Of a stretch of DNA of 64,000 nucleotides, positions 63,479-64,000 are shown piece after piece. Position 1 is the first letter of the stretch; each line of letters begins with the position of its first letter. The DNA comes from an uncultured Pelagibacteraceae bacterium (GTDB lineage Bacteria > Pseudomonadota > Alphaproteobacteria > Pelagibacterales > Pelagibacteraceae), in contig CACBCE010000003.1 in assembly GCA_902537665.1 (NCBI GenBank), forward strand, positions 58,630 to 122,629, given 5' to 3'. Under the pieces are notes generated by a model. It had not been told where the DNA came from. It ran no database searches and was given only the letters and a program-made list of their open reading frames with translations. A program made the translations under genes and the position numbers.

Positions 63479-64000
63479 ACACAAAGTAATTTAATTGAAA
63501 TAAACGAAAAAATTAAGAATAAAATTAACGATCTCTCTTTATCTGGATATAATCCTAAAGTTATCGCGGTATCAAAAACTTTTTCAGAAGAGGATATAAT
63601 GCCATTAATTAAATATGGTCATTGTGACTTTGGAGAAAATAAAGTTCAGGAAGCACAAAAAAAATGGCCAAAACTAAAAGAACTAAATAAAGATTTGAAG
63701 TTACATATGCTTGGCAGGTTACAAACTAACAAAGTAAAAAATGCAGTTGAAATCTTTGATTACATCCATTCTTTGGATAGTTTAAAGCTTGCCAATAAGA
63801 TTTCAGACGAAATACATAAAAAATCCAAAAAAATAAAAATTTTTATTCAAATTAATTTAGGGGGTGAAAAGCAAAAAAATGGAATAGAGCCATCTGATTT
63901 AGAGGAGTTTTACAATAATTGTAAAAAATTAAAATTAGACATAATCGGAACTATGTGTATTCCTCCAGAGAGCCAGGATCCAAAACATTTTTTTAAAGAT
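63470..64000 (+). CDS. yggS: YggS/PLPBP family pyridoxal-phosphate-binding protein, C-terminus cut by window edge
   Basis: Read directly: starts MHHTQSNLIEINEKIKN, with an in-frame TAA ten codons upstream; 177 codons are visible and it has no stop in the window. PLP-Lys is in PKVIAVSKTFSEEDI; the family core GENKVQEAQKKWPKLKE, LHMLGRLQTNKVKNAV and KIFIQINLGGEKQKNGIEPSDLEEF follows, and GTMCIPPES is the expected segment. YggS proteins hold PLP homeostasis. The ATG overlaps the start of the ThiE-like gene on the other strand. Confidence 0.94.
   Translation, partial: MHHTQSNLIEINEKIKNKINDLSLSGYNPKVIAVSKTFSEEDIMPLIKYGHCDFGENKVQEAQKKWPKLKELNKDLKLHMLGRLQTNKVKNAVEIFDYIHSLDSLKLANKISDEIHKKSKKIKIFIQINLGGEKQKNGIEPSDLEEFYNNCKKLKLDIIGTMCIPPESQDPKHFFKD

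Noticed and set aside
1-64000. CRISPR arrays, insertion sequences, prophage genes, rRNA operons, riboswitches
   Set aside because: I looked for spaced repeats, transposase motifs, phage structural genes, rRNA-like sequence and known leader structures and saw none.

Overview
The window looks like a stretch of a SAR11-type (Pelagibacterales) alphaproteobacterial chromosome. The DNA is visibly very AT-rich. Genes are packed with overlaps of 1-20 bases or gaps of a few bases, no gene-free stretch reaches 300 bases, and I see no insertion sequences, prophage or CRISPR. Gene order matches the alphaproteobacterial origin neighbourhood (secB, dnaQ, coaE, aroE, maf, ppsR | hemE, hemH, hemJ, rho, mnmE, mnmG, rsmG, parA, parB). 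The organism call rests on protein style and synteny from memory, not on a search.

Left part (1-14.6 kb) is the most accessory-like. It holds a truncated Bax-inhibitor-1 gene, an aldo/keto reductase, an IalB-type exported protein, argG, a small membrane pair with a PsiE homologue, and a short photolyase-type FAD protein. Next come a glutamine amidotransferase operon that also carries a 45-residue ArfA-like gene missing from the ORF track, a cysteine-rich secreted protein and a fasciclin protein. A four-gene minus-strand operon follows: a PhrB-type photolyase/cryptochrome that seems to have lost its Fe-S ligands, a 43-residue DUF2256 zinc-finger gene (GTG start, also missing from the track), a DUF4174-like protein and a secreted FG-GAP beta-propeller. 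An SDR, a monooxygenase-fold protein, a PQQ-type sugar dehydrogenase and a DMT transporter close this part.

Middle part (14.6-43 kb) is mostly housekeeping. It has folD, yggT, mscS, hemD and hemC facing tsaD-EVE-acs. Acs carries an extreme lysine/arginine-rich N-terminal tail. Then come a DUF4212/sodium-solute symporter pair ending in a clear terminator, rpe-heparinase-purH, phhB, tRNA-Gly(GCC) with a good promoter, a sulfotransferase, a Lon-N domain protein, a ubiquinone hydroxylase, ftsK and lolA. A his operon (hisB-hisH-fkbM-hisA-hisF-hisE-HIT-GNAT) follows, and divergent hslVU is preceded by a heat-shock-type promoter so close to the start codon that the transcript should be leaderless.

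Right part (43-64 kb) is the origin region. Genes left of about 47.47 kb mostly run leftward and those right of 47.75 kb run rightward, and the 282-base gap between ppsR and hemE holds DnaA-box-like 9-mers, so I call it the likely oriC. A near-consensus parS lies inside rsmG, just before parAB. The window ends with holA, lptE, leuS, a DUF3576 lipoprotein, the major porin with two inverted repeats in its upstream region and a strong terminator, a ThiE-like gene, and a partial yggS whose start codon overlaps that of the ThiE-like gene.

Candidates for something new are the photolyase-like/DUF2256/DUF4174-like/beta-propeller operon, the short photolyase with an appended C-terminal domain, the ArfA-like small gene, the leaderless heat-shock start of hslV and the Acs tail.
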